DNA of 64,000 nt from CAZMVY01 sp964617875 (lineage in GTDB: Bacteria; Planctomycetota; Phycisphaerae; UBA1845; PWPN01). A model generated the notes under the pieces. That model was not told the DNA's origin. It saw only the letters and a list, made by a program, of their open reading frames with translations, and ran no database searches. The stretch lies in the NCBI GenBank assembly GCA_964617875.1, contig CAZUAI010000006.1, positions 42,877 through 106,876 on the forward strand. The letters run 5' to 3'. Positions within the stretch are counted from its first letter, which is position 1. The number at the start of each line of letters is the position of its first letter. Positions 1-9,200 of the stretch are shown here, in pieces. Made by a program: the position numbers and the translations under genes.

Positions 1-398
1 GCCAGAACCGACTGGGCCTCCTCGACCGCCGCACGGGCCTTGGCCCGCTGGGCTTCGGCGATTCTGTCATCGAGCCGGAGGATCTCCTCCGTCTTGTGAA
101 CCGCCTGGCCCTCGACCACGGAAACGGTCCGCACCTGCCCGGCCACCTGGGCGGTCAGGATGGCGACCCGCTCGGGTATCGCCTCCAATACCCCGACCAG
201 ATCGATCGAGGGCTGCAGGGTCTCGACCGTGGCCGCGGCCGCGCGAACGGGCACCGGGGTTGCCGACGCGGCCTCTTCCGCCGATCCCTCCGTTTGCTTC
301 TGCTTGCAGCCGGCAAGGCCGCCGATCATGACGGCCAGAAGCAGACTCAGGAGGCGAACGCCGACCTGGCGAAACGACGACTTCACGTGCTCATTCAT
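1..398 (-). CDS. RND efflux membrane fusion protein (HlyD family), N-terminal part only
   Basis: This is the periplasmic adaptor of a tripartite RND pump, cut by the left window edge after about 132 codons. The ATG at 398 overlaps the RND permease stop as ATGA, which fixes the start. A basic N-terminus and hydrophobic stretch lead to a lipobox (GGLAGC, Cys about 31), so it is probably a lipoprotein anchored to the inner membrane. An Ala/Thr-rich linker follows. The segment containing VSVVEGQAV is the first half of the biotinyl/lipoyl barrel typical of HlyD adaptors, and the Ala/Glu-rich sequence after it (about residues 108-132) begins the alpha-hairpin. It is the last visible gene of the long minus-strand operon headed by a fluoride riboswitch at 10598. 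Substrate unknown. Confidence 0.88.
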   Translation of the reverse strand, partial: MNEHVKSSFRQVGVRLLSLLLAVMIGGLAGCKQKQTEGSAEEAASATPVPVRAAAATVETLQPSIDLVGVLEAIPERVAILTAQVAGQVRTVSVVEGQAVHKTEEILRLDDRIAEAQRAKARAAVEEAQSVL

Positions 399-3300
399 TG
401 CTTGCTCCAGGGCATTCCACTGCGGGGTTCCGCATGGGCGGCCGCCACCGACATGCCGGCGGCGGCCGGCGATCCGGCCCGCCCGAACAGCCTCGTGGCG
501 ATGTAGTAGAACACGGGCGTGGCGACCAACGAAAGGGCCAACGATATACACAACGCGCCGATGACGCCGACGGCGAGCGGTTGAAGCATCTGGGCTCCCG
601 TGCCCACGCCATACGCCAACGGCAACAGACCCAGGAATGTGGTCATCGAAGTCATGAGAACCGGCCGGAGGCGGCGCCGCCCCGACTGCACAAGGGCTTC
701 GGAAAGCGGCAGGCCGCGCGCCCTGAGATGCTCGACGAAGTCCAGCATCAGGATTCCGTTCTTGGCGACGATGCCGACCCCGATGATCGCTCCGAGGAAC
801 GACACGATATTGAAGGAGATGCCGGTGATCCACAGGGCCGCGGTGACGCCCGAGAGAGCGAGAACCGCTCCGGCCACGATCGCCAGGGGCTGAATGATGG
901 AGCGGAACTCGAGGAGCAATACCGCATACACGAGCAGGACCGCCACGATGAGCACGATGGTCAGGTTCCGGAAGGACTCCTGCTGCTGCTGGTACAGGCC
1001 CCCGTATTCGATGGAGGCGTCGGATGGAAGCTTCAGTGTCTCGGCCAGCCGGGCCCTGATCGCCGCCACGCCGCTGCCGAGATCCCGACCGGCAAAGCGG
1101 GCCGAGACCGCCGTGCACTGCCGCAGGTCTTCGCGGCGCATTTCGAGCAGCCCGGGGTGGTGGCTGACATCCGCCACATCGCCCAGCGTCACGCGCGCGC
1201 CGTTGGGCGACCGGATCGGAAGAAGGCTGATCGCCGCTTCGCGGTCCTGGCCCTCGCGTGCGAGCAGGACCCGAATGCCCAGCGTGCGGTCGCCCTGCAG
1301 TGCGTAGGAAGAGACCGTGCCCAGCAGTCCGGTTTCGATCGCGGCGCCGATCTGATCCACCGTGAGGCCCGCGCGGGCCGCTTCTTCGTTACGAACCCGG
1401 AAGCTCAGTGACGGACCGGCGACCACCAGTCCGTTGTTGACATCGACGATGCCCGGGATCTTTTCGATGGTCTCCGCGATCTCGGCCGCTTTCTGTTTCA
1501 CGAGGGCGGTATTGGTCGAGAATATCTTGATCTCGATCGGCTTGGGCGACCAGGTCAGGTCACCGATCAGGTCGCTGAGCACGCCGGGGAACTCTGTGTG
1601 GAGCGCCGGCTCGGCCGCCTGGATCTTCCCGCGAAGCTCGTCGATCACCTCTTCCGTGCTGCGTTTCCGGTCCGGCCGCAGCTTCACCAGGAAGTCCCCG
1701 GTGTTCGGCTCGGCGATCGCCAGGGCCAGACGGGCACCCGTGCGCCGCGAGAAGCTCTCGACCTCGGGGGCGCCGGCAAGGATCTGCTCCACGTGACGCA
1801 GCATCCGGTCGGTTTCGGAGAGGCTTGTTCCCGGCCGGGAGAAGTAGTCCAGCACGAACGCCCCCTCGTCCTGTTTCGGCAGGAAATCGGTTTCGACCTG
1901 GAAGTACAGGGCGATTCCGCCGGCAATGACCAGGACGATCACCGCAATCGAGACGCCCGGATGACGGAGCGCGCGGCGGACGGTCCATTCGTACCCGCCA
2001 ATCAGCCTCCGGAGGATGGGCCCTCCCTGTTCGAGTTCGTCCTGCGTGGGACCGGAACGGGGTCGAATCAGCAGCGCCGCCAGCGTGGGCGTCAGCGTGA
2101 CGGCGAGCAGGAGCGACCCGAGCAGCGAGATCACCATGGTCATGGCGAGCGCCCGGAAGAACACGCCCGGCACGCCGTCCAGATAGGCCAGCGGGATGAA
2201 GACCACGACGGGGGTAAGCGTGCTGCCGATGAGCGGCAGGCCGAGTTCATGAATGGCGACACGGACGGCCTGGCGTGGCGGAATGCCTGCGCAGATCTTC
2301 GCATGGATGGTCTCCACGACGACGATGGCGTCGTCGATGACCAGCCCGACCGCCGCGGCAATGCCGCCCAGGGTCATGAGGTTGAAGCTCATCCGGAAGA
2401 TCCGCATGCCCACCAGGGCCATCAGGATCGTCACGGGAATGGCCAGGGCGGTCACCACGGTCGTCGCGGTGTTCCGAAGGAACAGGTACAGCACGATGAT
2501 CGAGAGCGCCAGGCCGAAGATGATGCTCTCCCAGACGCTGCCGACGGCCTCCCGGACGAAGAGCGACTGATCGTAGAAGAAGGCCATCCGCATGTCCGGC
2601 GGCAGATCACGCTTCAGCGCCCGCATTTCGTCCTTCAGGGCGTCGGCGATGGCCACGGTGTTGCCGTCGGGCTGGCTGCGGATGTTCAGCAGGACGGCGG
2701 CCACGCCGTCGGCCGTGACGATGTTGAACTGGGGAGCCGCCCCGGCCCGAACGGTGGCAACGTCGCGGACGCGAACCGGCGACGCTCCCGCCGACGTGAC
2801 GACGACATCGCCGATCTCCTCCGGCGTACTGACCCGGCCATCGACCAGTGTCAGGTAGAGCTGATGCTTCTCTTCGTGCAACCCGGCCGCGGTGAACTTG
2901 TTGGTCCTGGCCAGCGCGTCGCTGACCTGCTCCAGGCTGAGGTGGTAGGCCTCCAGCCGCGCGGGGTCCACAACCACGTGGTATTCGGGCTCACGGCCTC
3001 CCACCAGATCCACGCGTGCCACGCCCCGGATTCGCAGGAAGCGCGGCTTGATCTGGTAGCGCGCCGCCTCCCACAAGTCCGTGATGCTTCGGGTCTTGCT
3101 CGTGAGACTGATGCCGATGATCGGAAACGCCGAGAACGTCAGGCGATGCACCGTGGTTTCGGCGGTTGCCGGCAAGGTGCTGCGGATCTGGGACAGGCGG
3201 CTCAACACATACAACTCCGCCTGGATCATGTCGGTTCGCCAGGTGAAGAACACGTTGACTTCGGCGGAGCCGCGTCCGGTCGAGGATCGGATGTTGACCG

Positions 3301-3586
3301 CGCCGGGGATGTCCTTCATGGCCTCTTCGATCGGCCGCGTGATCGTCGCCATCATTTCGTCGGCCGGCATGACGCCGTTGTCGATCAGGATGACCACCCG
3401 CGGGAAGTCCGTCTGGGGAAACACCGAGGAGGGCATCCGGTACGCGCAGTAGGCGCCGCCAAGGCACAAGACGATCGTCAGGAAGAGGATGGCCTTGCGA
3501 TGCCGCACGACGAAACCATCGTCGGCCGGCGCCGGAACATGCCCTTTGTCGGTCACGCCATGTTGGGAAGTACTCTGTCCTGTCAC
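395..3586 (-). CDS. RND family efflux permease
   Basis: A 1063-residue inner-membrane proton-driven exporter of the AcrB/CusA superfamily, full length for the family. The start is GTG at 3586. The first membrane helix is at about 31-50, then a large periplasmic porter loop, a helix cluster around 350-500, a second periplasmic loop (about 570-850) and a C-terminal helix cluster. Helix 4 carries GLVIDDAIVVVE with the paired acidic residues D418/D419 used for proton relay in HAE-type pumps. The second loop begins with FLPKQDEG, a motif closer to heavy-metal members, so drug versus metal specificity cannot be decided. It lies 12 nt after the small lipoprotein and overlaps the adaptor gene by 4 nt. 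Its place in a fluoride-riboswitch operon is unusual. Confidence 0.95.
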   Translation of the reverse strand: MTGQSTSQHGVTDKGHVPAPADDGFVVRHRKAILFLTIVLCLGGAYCAYRMPSSVFPQTDFPRVVILIDNGVMPADEMMATITRPIEEAMKDIPGAVNIRSSTGRGSAEVNVFFTWRTDMIQAELYVLSRLSQIRSTLPATAETTVHRLTFSAFPIIGISLTSKTRSITDLWEAARYQIKPRFLRIRGVARVDLVGGREPEYHVVVDPARLEAYHLSLEQVSDALARTNKFTAAGLHEEKHQLYLTLVDGRVSTPEEIGDVVVTSAGASPVRVRDVATVRAGAAPQFNIVTADGVAAVLLNIRSQPDGNTVAIADALKDEMRALKRDLPPDMRMAFFYDQSLFVREAVGSVWESIIFGLALSIIVLYLFLRNTATTVVTALAIPVTILMALVGMRIFRMSFNLMTLGGIAAAVGLVIDDAIVVVETIHAKICAGIPPRQAVRVAIHELGLPLIGSTLTPVVVFIPLAYLDGVPGVFFRALAMTMVISLLGSLLLAVTLTPTLAALLIRPRSGPTQDELEQGGPILRRLIGGYEWTVRRALRHPGVSIAVIVLVIAGGIALYFQVETDFLPKQDEGAFVLDYFSRPGTSLSETDRMLRHVEQILAGAPEVESFSRRTGARLALAIAEPNTGDFLVKLRPDRKRSTEEVIDELRGKIQAAEPALHTEFPGVLSDLIGDLTWSPKPIEIKIFSTNTALVKQKAAEIAETIEKIPGIVDVNNGLVVAGPSLSFRVRNEEAARAGLTVDQIGAAIETGLLGTVSSYALQGDRTLGIRVLLAREGQDREAAISLLPIRSPNGARVTLGDVADVSHHPGLLEMRREDLRQCTAVSARFAGRDLGSGVAAIRARLAETLKLPSDASIEYGGLYQQQQESFRNLTIVLIVAVLLVYAVLLLEFRSIIQPLAIVAGAVLALSGVTAALWITGISFNIVSFLGAIIGVGIVAKNGILMLDFVEHLRARGLPLSEALVQSGRRRLRPVLMTSMTTFLGLLPLAYGVGTGAQMLQPLAVGVIGALCISLALSLVATPVFYYIATRLFGRAGSPAAAGMSVAAAHAEPRSGMPWSKQ

Positions 3587-3598
3587 GGATCACCGGCC

Positions 3599-3778
3599 TC
3601 AAAAAAAGTACGCCGCCAGAACCTGCCGCGCGAAGTCGCCGGCGAACACGACCAGCGATTGGGCCGTCGAATCCAGAGACAGCTGCGCCGCCTCTTCCTG
3701 ACAGCCGACCAGCCCCGGCAATGCGACCGCACAACCCATCATCGCCAGGCGATACCAATGGTGATGAGTCCTCTTCAT
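3599..3778 (-). CDS. Small lipoprotein, 59 aa, DFARQ-tail family
   Basis: The ATG at 3778 overlaps the TolC-like stop as ATGA, and the TGA at 3599 lies 12 nt before the RND gene. The protein has a basic start, a hydrophobic segment and a lipobox (LVGC, Cys about 26), then a short mature part ending GDFARQVLAAYFF. The same tail (EDFARQALAAFLF) closes a second small lipoprotein at 60720..60956, which also lies near a TolC paralogue. I recognise no family. The placement between outer-membrane and pump genes suggests an accessory lipoprotein of the efflux complex; that is inference. Confidence 0.75.
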   Translation of the reverse strand: MKRTHHHWYRLAMMGCAVALPGLVGCQEEAAQLSLDSTAQSLVVFAGDFARQVLAAYFF

Positions 3779-5355
3779 GGCTGGTTCCCGTCTCCTTCTG
3801 ACCGTGTGGCCGGAGCCGAAGTCGGTTGCGTGGCCGACATCGGGGGCAGACGGCCGCCGACGGCTCGCTCCAGCTCGGCCATCGCAATGGCGTAATCGCG
3901 CCACACCCCGACATAGGCCTGGCGCTGAACGATCAGCGACTTCTGGGCGTCAATCAGTACGAGGATGTCCTTCTCGCCGGCCCGATACGTCCGCCGGGCG
4001 GATTCCACGTTTTCGTCGGCCTGAGGCAACGCCTGATCCCGATAGAACCGCACCTGTTCGTCGGCGATTCGTGCGACGATGATGGCGTCCTGAACCTGCC
4101 GCGCGACGGAGTCCAGCAGCGTTTCGTAGTCCTTGCGTTGCTGCTCCGCCTTGTACCCGGCCCTGGCGATCTGCGCCTGATTCTGGTCCCAGATCGGGAG
4201 CGTGATCTGCAGGGAAGGACCGAGCAGCGAATCCACAATCGCCCGCCGCTCCGCATCGCGCTGGGCCCTGGACTGAATGGATGGCGCGGTGAGCCGGCCG
4301 TTCGCCACGGACTCCCGGGCCGTGTCGGCGAGGACGTTGCGCCCCGGCAGCGCCTTGCGGTCGGGCCGCTCCCACTCCACGCCCGCCGCCACGCTGGGAA
4401 AAACCTTGAGATACTGCTGCCGGACTTCATCTTCCGCGGCCTGGACCCGCAGTGCGGCAGCGCGGGCATCCAGCCGTTCGGTCATGGCGAAGAGGAGCAA
4501 GGCCCGCTCGTCCTGGCCAAGCGGAAACGCCGTCGGCAGATTGTCTCGCAGGGTCCACGGCTTCTCCCAACGGCTCAAGCCCAGCGTGTTCGCGAGGGCT
4601 GTTTCGGCCAGGCGCCGCTGCCGTTGAACGTCCATCTGCTGCAGCCTGGTTTCCAGCAGACTTGTCCGTACGAGGTTGACATCGAGCTTGCCGGTCTCGC
4701 CGGCGTTGAACCGATCCTGGGCGAGCTGGAGCGACTTTTCCACCAGGGCGACGTTCTCGTTCGCAATCGCCTCCGCCTGCTGAAGCGCCAGAAGCCGGTA
4801 GGTCTGGGACTTGGTGTCCGCCGCCAGGTCCACGGCCTGCTGCACGACCTTCAGGATCGTCTGCTCCAACTGTGCTTCGGCGATCTTCTTGCGGACCGGG
4901 ATCTGCCAGAGGTCCACCAGTTCCTGCCCGAAACCCATGGTCAGCTTTGTCCGCCCGCCCCCTTCGGGAAACTGAGCCACGAGCGAGAACGATGGATTGG
5001 TCAGCAGGCCCGCCTGAACCAGGTCGGCGCGGGATGCGCCGATTTCCTGAAAGGCGGACTGCAGCGCGGGGCTCTTCAGCAGGGCCAGTCGGACGGCTTC
5101 ATCGACGGTCAGCCCGTCGGCCAGCAGTGCGTCCAGCTTGTCCTTCACAAGGGCGTCGGCCGAGGGTTCGTACACGTCGGGCGTGCCCGTCCGCTCCGTG
5201 ACCGACTGCGACGCCCGGCGGAAATCCTGCGCGGGATCAACGGCCGCGCAGCCGATGGCCAGCATGGGAATGGAGATCGTGCAGACGGCAACGAGCGCGA
5301 TCCGGCCGGCGCCGGGACGATTCTTCAATGTCCTAATCATGGTTGGCGCGATCAA
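3775..5355 (-). CDS. TolC-like outer-membrane efflux lipoprotein
   Basis: A 526-residue outer-membrane channel of the TolC/OEP family, partner of the RND pump downstream. A TTG at 5355 is the chosen start because an AGGAGG (5361..5366, read on the minus strand) lies 5 nt upstream; the ATG at 5340 has no comparable ribosome site. The lipobox is LAIGC (Cys about 36). The rest is two Ala/Gln-rich helical hairpin repeats. Family-like segments include QEIGASRADLVQ, FPEGGGR, QELVDLWQIPVRKKIAEAQ, and, near the end, the YRAGEKDILVLIDAQKSLI turn. It overlaps the MFS gene by 23 nt and the small lipoprotein by 4 nt. It is clearly paralogous to 58402..59946, which shares these same segments. Confidence 0.92.
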   Translation of the reverse strand: MIAPTMIRTLKNRPGAGRIALVAVCTISIPMLAIGCAAVDPAQDFRRASQSVTERTGTPDVYEPSADALVKDKLDALLADGLTVDEAVRLALLKSPALQSAFQEIGASRADLVQAGLLTNPSFSLVAQFPEGGGRTKLTMGFGQELVDLWQIPVRKKIAEAQLEQTILKVVQQAVDLAADTKSQTYRLLALQQAEAIANENVALVEKSLQLAQDRFNAGETGKLDVNLVRTSLLETRLQQMDVQRQRRLAETALANTLGLSRWEKPWTLRDNLPTAFPLGQDERALLLFAMTERLDARAAALRVQAAEDEVRQQYLKVFPSVAAGVEWERPDRKALPGRNVLADTARESVANGRLTAPSIQSRAQRDAERRAIVDSLLGPSLQITLPIWDQNQAQIARAGYKAEQQRKDYETLLDSVARQVQDAIIVARIADEQVRFYRDQALPQADENVESARRTYRAGEKDILVLIDAQKSLIVQRQAYVGVWRDYAIAMAELERAVGGRLPPMSATQPTSAPATRSEGDGNQP

Positions 5356-6568
5356 CTCGTCCTCCTGCCAGATACAGCATGAAGCCTGCTCCGGCGATCA
5401 TCAGAACCAAGGCGTACATGACGCCGAACTTGATGCCGAAGACCGTCCACAGCCAGCCCACCAGGATGCTGCTGATCAGATCGCCCATGCCGGTCACCAC
5501 GGCCAGCGCCCCGAACCCGCTGCCCCGGATGCTTGCGGGCAGGAGTTCGGCCGCGACGGCGTCCTCGACGGCCTCATACAGGCCGACGCCGGTGCCGCCG
5601 AGCGCGAACATGAGCGCCAGGCCGATGTAGCTGTCGACGCCCGCCATCATGCAGACGGCCGCCAGGGCCGCGGCCAGATAACCGGCCACGAGAAGCATCC
5701 GCTTGTTCGTGCGATCCGCCATCCATCCGCCGAGGTACGACCACGAGGCGTACAGCACGTTGTGCAGCGTGTAACCGGCCACGGAGAGGGTGGCGGCTTC
5801 GGCGGGTCCGATCCTGGGGGAAAGAACCGTCACCGTATACAGGATGTAGAAGGTGTCGGCAAAATCGCCCAGGCCGAACAGGCCGACGGCGCCGAGGAAC
5901 TCCTTGAATCGTGAGCCGAAGCCACCGAAGCTCTTGAGGAAAGGGGTGCTGACCGGCGTGCGGTCGGTCCGCTCGCGGACGAGGAATGCGATCGCGAGGA
6001 CCGCCACGATCGCCGGGAAGACGGAAAGCAGGATTACGCTGCGATGAGTGAGCCCCGCTCGCAAGAGGAACAGGACGGCCACCGGCGCCGCGATGGCACC
6101 GGTCGTATCCATCGCCCGCTCCAGCCCGAAGGCCCGGCCGTAGGTGGCCGGCGTCACGGCGTCGGCGAGCAACGCCTTTCGCGCCGGGGTGCGCAGGCCG
6201 CGTGAGACCCACGCCAGGACCCGGCCGCCCAGCACCACGAACCAGTTGCCTGCCAGGGCGATCACCACCGGGGAGAACGCCATGAAGCCGTAACCGCCGG
6301 CACAGAGGACCTTCCGGCGGCGGAGCCGATCCGCCAGCCAGCCGCCGTAGAGTTTCGCGAGGCTCGAGAAGCCGTCGGCGAAGCCCTCGATCGTCCCCAG
6401 GGCCCCGGCGGCAGCGCCCATGGAGGCCAGGAAGGCCGGCAGCGTGGACGTCACAGCCTCATGGCTCATGTCGCTGAACAGCGACGCAAGGCCGATGCCC
6501 ACGACAGTCCGATTCAGCCAATGTATGCCGGAACCGCGCGCCGTCCTGTCAGCGGCTGGATGACTCAT
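5333..6568 (-). CDS. Major facilitator superfamily transporter
   Basis: A 411-residue polytopic inner-membrane protein with about twelve hydrophobic segments. The ATG at 6568 overlaps the preceding transporter stop (ATGA), which fixes the start. MFS signatures are visible: the loop 2-3 motif GGWLADRLRRRK near residue 75, and its second-half counterpart GGWMADRTNKRM. The opening LASLFSDMSHEAV resembles multidrug or unknown-substrate MFS groups annotated only as MFS_1. It is co-transcribed with the MOT1-type transporter and the RND module. The substrate cannot be read; it may export an anion or a toxic compound, which is inference. Confidence 0.9.
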   Translation of the reverse strand: MSHPAADRTARGSGIHWLNRTVVGIGLASLFSDMSHEAVTSTLPAFLASMGAAAGALGTIEGFADGFSSLAKLYGGWLADRLRRRKVLCAGGYGFMAFSPVVIALAGNWFVVLGGRVLAWVSRGLRTPARKALLADAVTPATYGRAFGLERAMDTTGAIAAPVAVLFLLRAGLTHRSVILLSVFPAIVAVLAIAFLVRERTDRTPVSTPFLKSFGGFGSRFKEFLGAVGLFGLGDFADTFYILYTVTVLSPRIGPAEAATLSVAGYTLHNVLYASWSYLGGWMADRTNKRMLLVAGYLAAALAAVCMMAGVDSYIGLALMFALGGTGVGLYEAVEDAVAAELLPASIRGSGFGALAVVTGMGDLISSILVGWLWTVFGIKFGVMYALVLMIAGAGFMLYLAGGRVDRANHD

Positions 6569-7839
6569 TTGCGTTGTATTGGATCGGGTCGCGGACATGA
6601 GGGCAAGGCGGCCTCCGCTTCCTCCACGCGCAGCCATCCCGCGTGCAGGCACCACGCCATCGTCAGCCCCATGACAAACCCAAGGGCCACGTTGTTCAAC
6701 GCCAGGCAGGCGGCGGCGGTCAGCAGCATGGCGAACGCATCGGTCCGGCGGGTCTGATCGCGACACACGAGCGAAAGCTCCATGCCGCTGAATGCCAGCA
6801 TGACCCCGAGAATGCTGGCGGGGAAGGCACTGCACAGGGTCATGAGCGATGCGCCGACGAGTATGGCAAGGGTGATCTTCACGGCGCCAAGGAACAGGAT
6901 TGCACCGTTGGTTCGTGCTCCAAACCGATACTGTCCGGCCAGTCCGCCGGCTCCGTGGCACATCGGCATGCCGCCAAACCAGCAGGCCACGAGATTCATG
7001 ATGCCCACGGAAACGGCGACCTTGCGCGGCGCGGCCTGTCGTCCCGGGAACAGGTCCGCCGACAAGGCGGTTACCGCGATGACCGAGTTCAACGTCGTGA
7101 GGGGAATCTGCGGCAGGGCGACCTTCGGAAAGGCCGCGACGAAGTCCGCCCGGGCCGGCGGTTGCCAACCCGGCCATGTGAAACCGATGCCGAGCGACCC
7201 CAACACCTCCGGATGTGTCCATATCGCGACGGCCAGGCCCGCCGCAAACAGGAGAAGCGCCGCCGGGATCGTTCGCGAGAAGAAGAGCAGGAGGACCAGC
7301 AGCGCGGCCAGCAGGCCCGTCAGGCAGCTATCACCCGCGAACCACGTGCCGGTGCCGGCGACCATCTGGATGCCCTTGATCATCAGCGACAGGCCCAGCG
7401 CGAGCTGCAAGCCGCGGACTACGCTGCGGGGCACGACCCGGTTCAGCCAGTCGATCAGCCCGGTCAGCCCGAGCAGCAGCACCACCAGGCTGACTGTCGC
7501 GCCGGCGGCCAGGATCTGCGGCACGGTCAGCCCCTGGGTGATCGCCACGGTTGCGATGGCCTTCATGGGCTGCACGGCCATCGGGATGCTGAAGGTCAGG
7601 CCGGTGACGACGTTAAACAACCCGGAGAAGAACAACGCCGAGGCGAAGTTGAGCCCGTTCTGCGCCGCCATGCCGACAAGCAGCGGCAGGAACGTGCCCA
7701 GGTCGCCGAGGCTGCCGGCAATCTCATGCCGGTCGATTCGCGCGCACCCCAACGGCTGGAGAAACCGCGGCCATCCGGGCCGCGCCGTCTCAATCGCCGC
7801 GCGGGCCTCTACCGCACTGGACAAGAAGGCTGCCGCCAT
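6565..7839 (-). CDS. MOT1-type (SulP-related) molybdate/sulfate transporter
   Basis: A polytopic membrane protein with motifs characteristic of the MOT1/SULTR5 branch: GSLGDLGTFLPLL near residue 37, PMKAIA, and GGMPMCHGAGGLAGQYRFGA. MOT1 proteins import molybdate (some sulfate), so an anion-transport role is a family-level statement. The start is uncertain: ATG 7839 (424 aa) or an in-frame TTG at 7863 (432 aa); neither has a strong ribosome site. It lies 77 nt after eno with no convincing terminator between, and its stop overlaps the MFS start by 4 nt. The location downstream of a fluoride riboswitch is odd for a molybdate importer. Oxyanion balance or a shifted specificity are possibilities. 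Confidence 0.85.
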   Translation of the reverse strand: MAAAFLSSAVEARAAIETARPGWPRFLQPLGCARIDRHEIAGSLGDLGTFLPLLVGMAAQNGLNFASALFFSGLFNVVTGLTFSIPMAVQPMKAIATVAITQGLTVPQILAAGATVSLVVLLLGLTGLIDWLNRVVPRSVVRGLQLALGLSLMIKGIQMVAGTGTWFAGDSCLTGLLAALLVLLLFFSRTIPAALLLFAAGLAVAIWTHPEVLGSLGIGFTWPGWQPPARADFVAAFPKVALPQIPLTTLNSVIAVTALSADLFPGRQAAPRKVAVSVGIMNLVACWFGGMPMCHGAGGLAGQYRFGARTNGAILFLGAVKITLAILVGASLMTLCSAFPASILGVMLAFSGMELSLVCRDQTRRTDAFAMLLTAAACLALNNVALGFVMGLTMAWCLHAGWLRVEEAEAALPSCPRPDPIQRK

Positions 7840-7916
7840 GACACCGCAGCCAGTCCACGACAAGCCTGCTCAACGTCGCCGCAATCACGGCCGCTCCGGG
7901 GGCTTGTCCGTCCCCG

Positions 7917-9200
7917 TCAGGCCTTGCCGGCAAACGGATTTCCGAAAACGGCCGCCTTGCCCAGTTCCGCCTCGATCTCCAGCAGCCGGTTGTACTTGGC
8001 GATCCGCTCGCTGCGGCACGCGGAACCGGTCTTGATCTGGCCGCCGCCCATCGCCACGGCGAAGTCGGCCATGAAGGCATCTTCGGTCTCGCCCGAGCGG
8101 TGCGACACGACGAAGCCCCAGCCGGCCTTGCGGCACATATCGATGGCCTCGATGGTCTCGGTCACCGTGCCGATCTGATTCAGCTTGATCAGCACGGCGT
8201 TGGTGGACTGTTCCTTGATGCCCCGCTCGATGAACTTCGTATTCGTGACGTACAGGTCGTCGCCGACGATCTGGATGCGCGAGCCCAGCGCGGCCGTGTG
8301 CTGTTTGAACCCGGCCCAGTCGTTCTCGGCCAGGCCGTCTTCGATCGAGACGATCGGGTACTTCTCCACCCAGCCCTTGTACAACGCCGTCATCTCGGCG
8401 CTGTTCTTCCTGCCCTGGCCCGACTTCGAAAGCTGGTAGGCCCCGTCCTCGAAGAAGGAGCTGGCCGCCGGGTCGAGCGCGATGGCCACGTCCTTGCCGG
8501 GTTTGTAGCCGGCGGCCTGGATGGCCTCCACGATTACCTCGCAGGCCTCGTCGTTGCTCTTGAGGTTGGGCGCGAACCCGCCCTCGTCGCCGACGCTTGT
8601 CGCGTAGCCTTTCTTGTGCAGGATGGACTTGAGGGCGTGGAAGGTCTCCGCGCCGTAGCGAAGGGCCTCGGCGAACGTCGGGGCGCCGACGGGCATGCAC
8701 ATGAACTCCTGGAAGTCCACGCTGTTGTCGGCGTGCTTGCCGCCGTTCAGGATGTTCATCATGGGCACCGGGATGCGGACCGCGCCCGTTCCGCCGAGGT
8801 AGGCGTAAAGGGGAAGATCCGCCGCCATCGCGGCCGCGCGGGCCACCGCCATGGACACGCCGAGGATGGCGTTCGCCCCCAGCTTGCCCTTGTTGGGCGT
8901 GCCGTCCAGTTCGATCATCAGGCGATCGATCTGGGCCTGGCGGTTCGGAGCCATGCCCACGATCTTCGGGGCAATGAGGTCATTGACGTTGGCGACGGCC
9001 TTGAGCACGCCCTTGCCGCCGTAGCGCTTCTTGTCGCCGTCCCGCAGTTCGACGGCCTCGTTCTCGCCGGTGGAGGCGCCGGACGGGACACAGGCCGCGG
9101 CCGTGATCCCGTTGTCCAGGGTCACCGAGACCCGCAACGTCGGATTGCCGCGAGAATCCAGAATCTCCAGGGCCCGTACCGATGCGATATTGCTGTTCAT
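7917..9200 (-). CDS. eno: Enolase
   Basis: Phosphopyruvate hydratase converts 2-phosphoglycerate to phosphoenolpyruvate in glycolysis. The 427 residues match the usual length. Visible features are the N-terminal ILDSRGNPT loop, GGKHADNSVDFQEFM, the Mg ligands in ALDP, SIEDGLAENDW and GDDLYVTN, the catalytic Lys in LIKLNQIGT, and the C-terminal KTGSACRSERIAKYN. Of two adjacent ATGs (9203, 9200) the second is preferred, 6 nt after AAAGGAG. Fluoride inhibits enolase by forming a Mg-fluorophosphate complex in the active site, and enolase genes are known fluoride-riboswitch clients, so its position downstream of the 10598 riboswitch makes sense. The upstream zinc-ribbon/HEAT frame runs into this gene without a stop. 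Confidence 0.97.
   Translation of the reverse strand: MNSNIASVRALEILDSRGNPTLRVSVTLDNGITAAACVPSGASTGENEAVELRDGDKKRYGGKGVLKAVANVNDLIAPKIVGMAPNRQAQIDRLMIELDGTPNKGKLGANAILGVSMAVARAAAMAADLPLYAYLGGTGAVRIPVPMMNILNGGKHADNSVDFQEFMCMPVGAPTFAEALRYGAETFHALKSILHKKGYATSVGDEGGFAPNLKSNDEACEVIVEAIQAAGYKPGKDVAIALDPAASSFFEDGAYQLSKSGQGRKNSAEMTALYKGWVEKYPIVSIEDGLAENDWAGFKQHTAALGSRIQIVGDDLYVTNTKFIERGIKEQSTNAVLIKLNQIGTVTETIEAIDMCRKAGWGFVVSHRSGETEDAFMADFAVAMGGGQIKTGSACRSERIAKYNRLLEIEAELGKAAVFGNPFAGKA

Noticed and set aside
1598..3895. Long plus-strand frame antisense to the RND permease
   Set aside because: Low-complexity shadow of a conserved coding gene; no ribosome site or domain.
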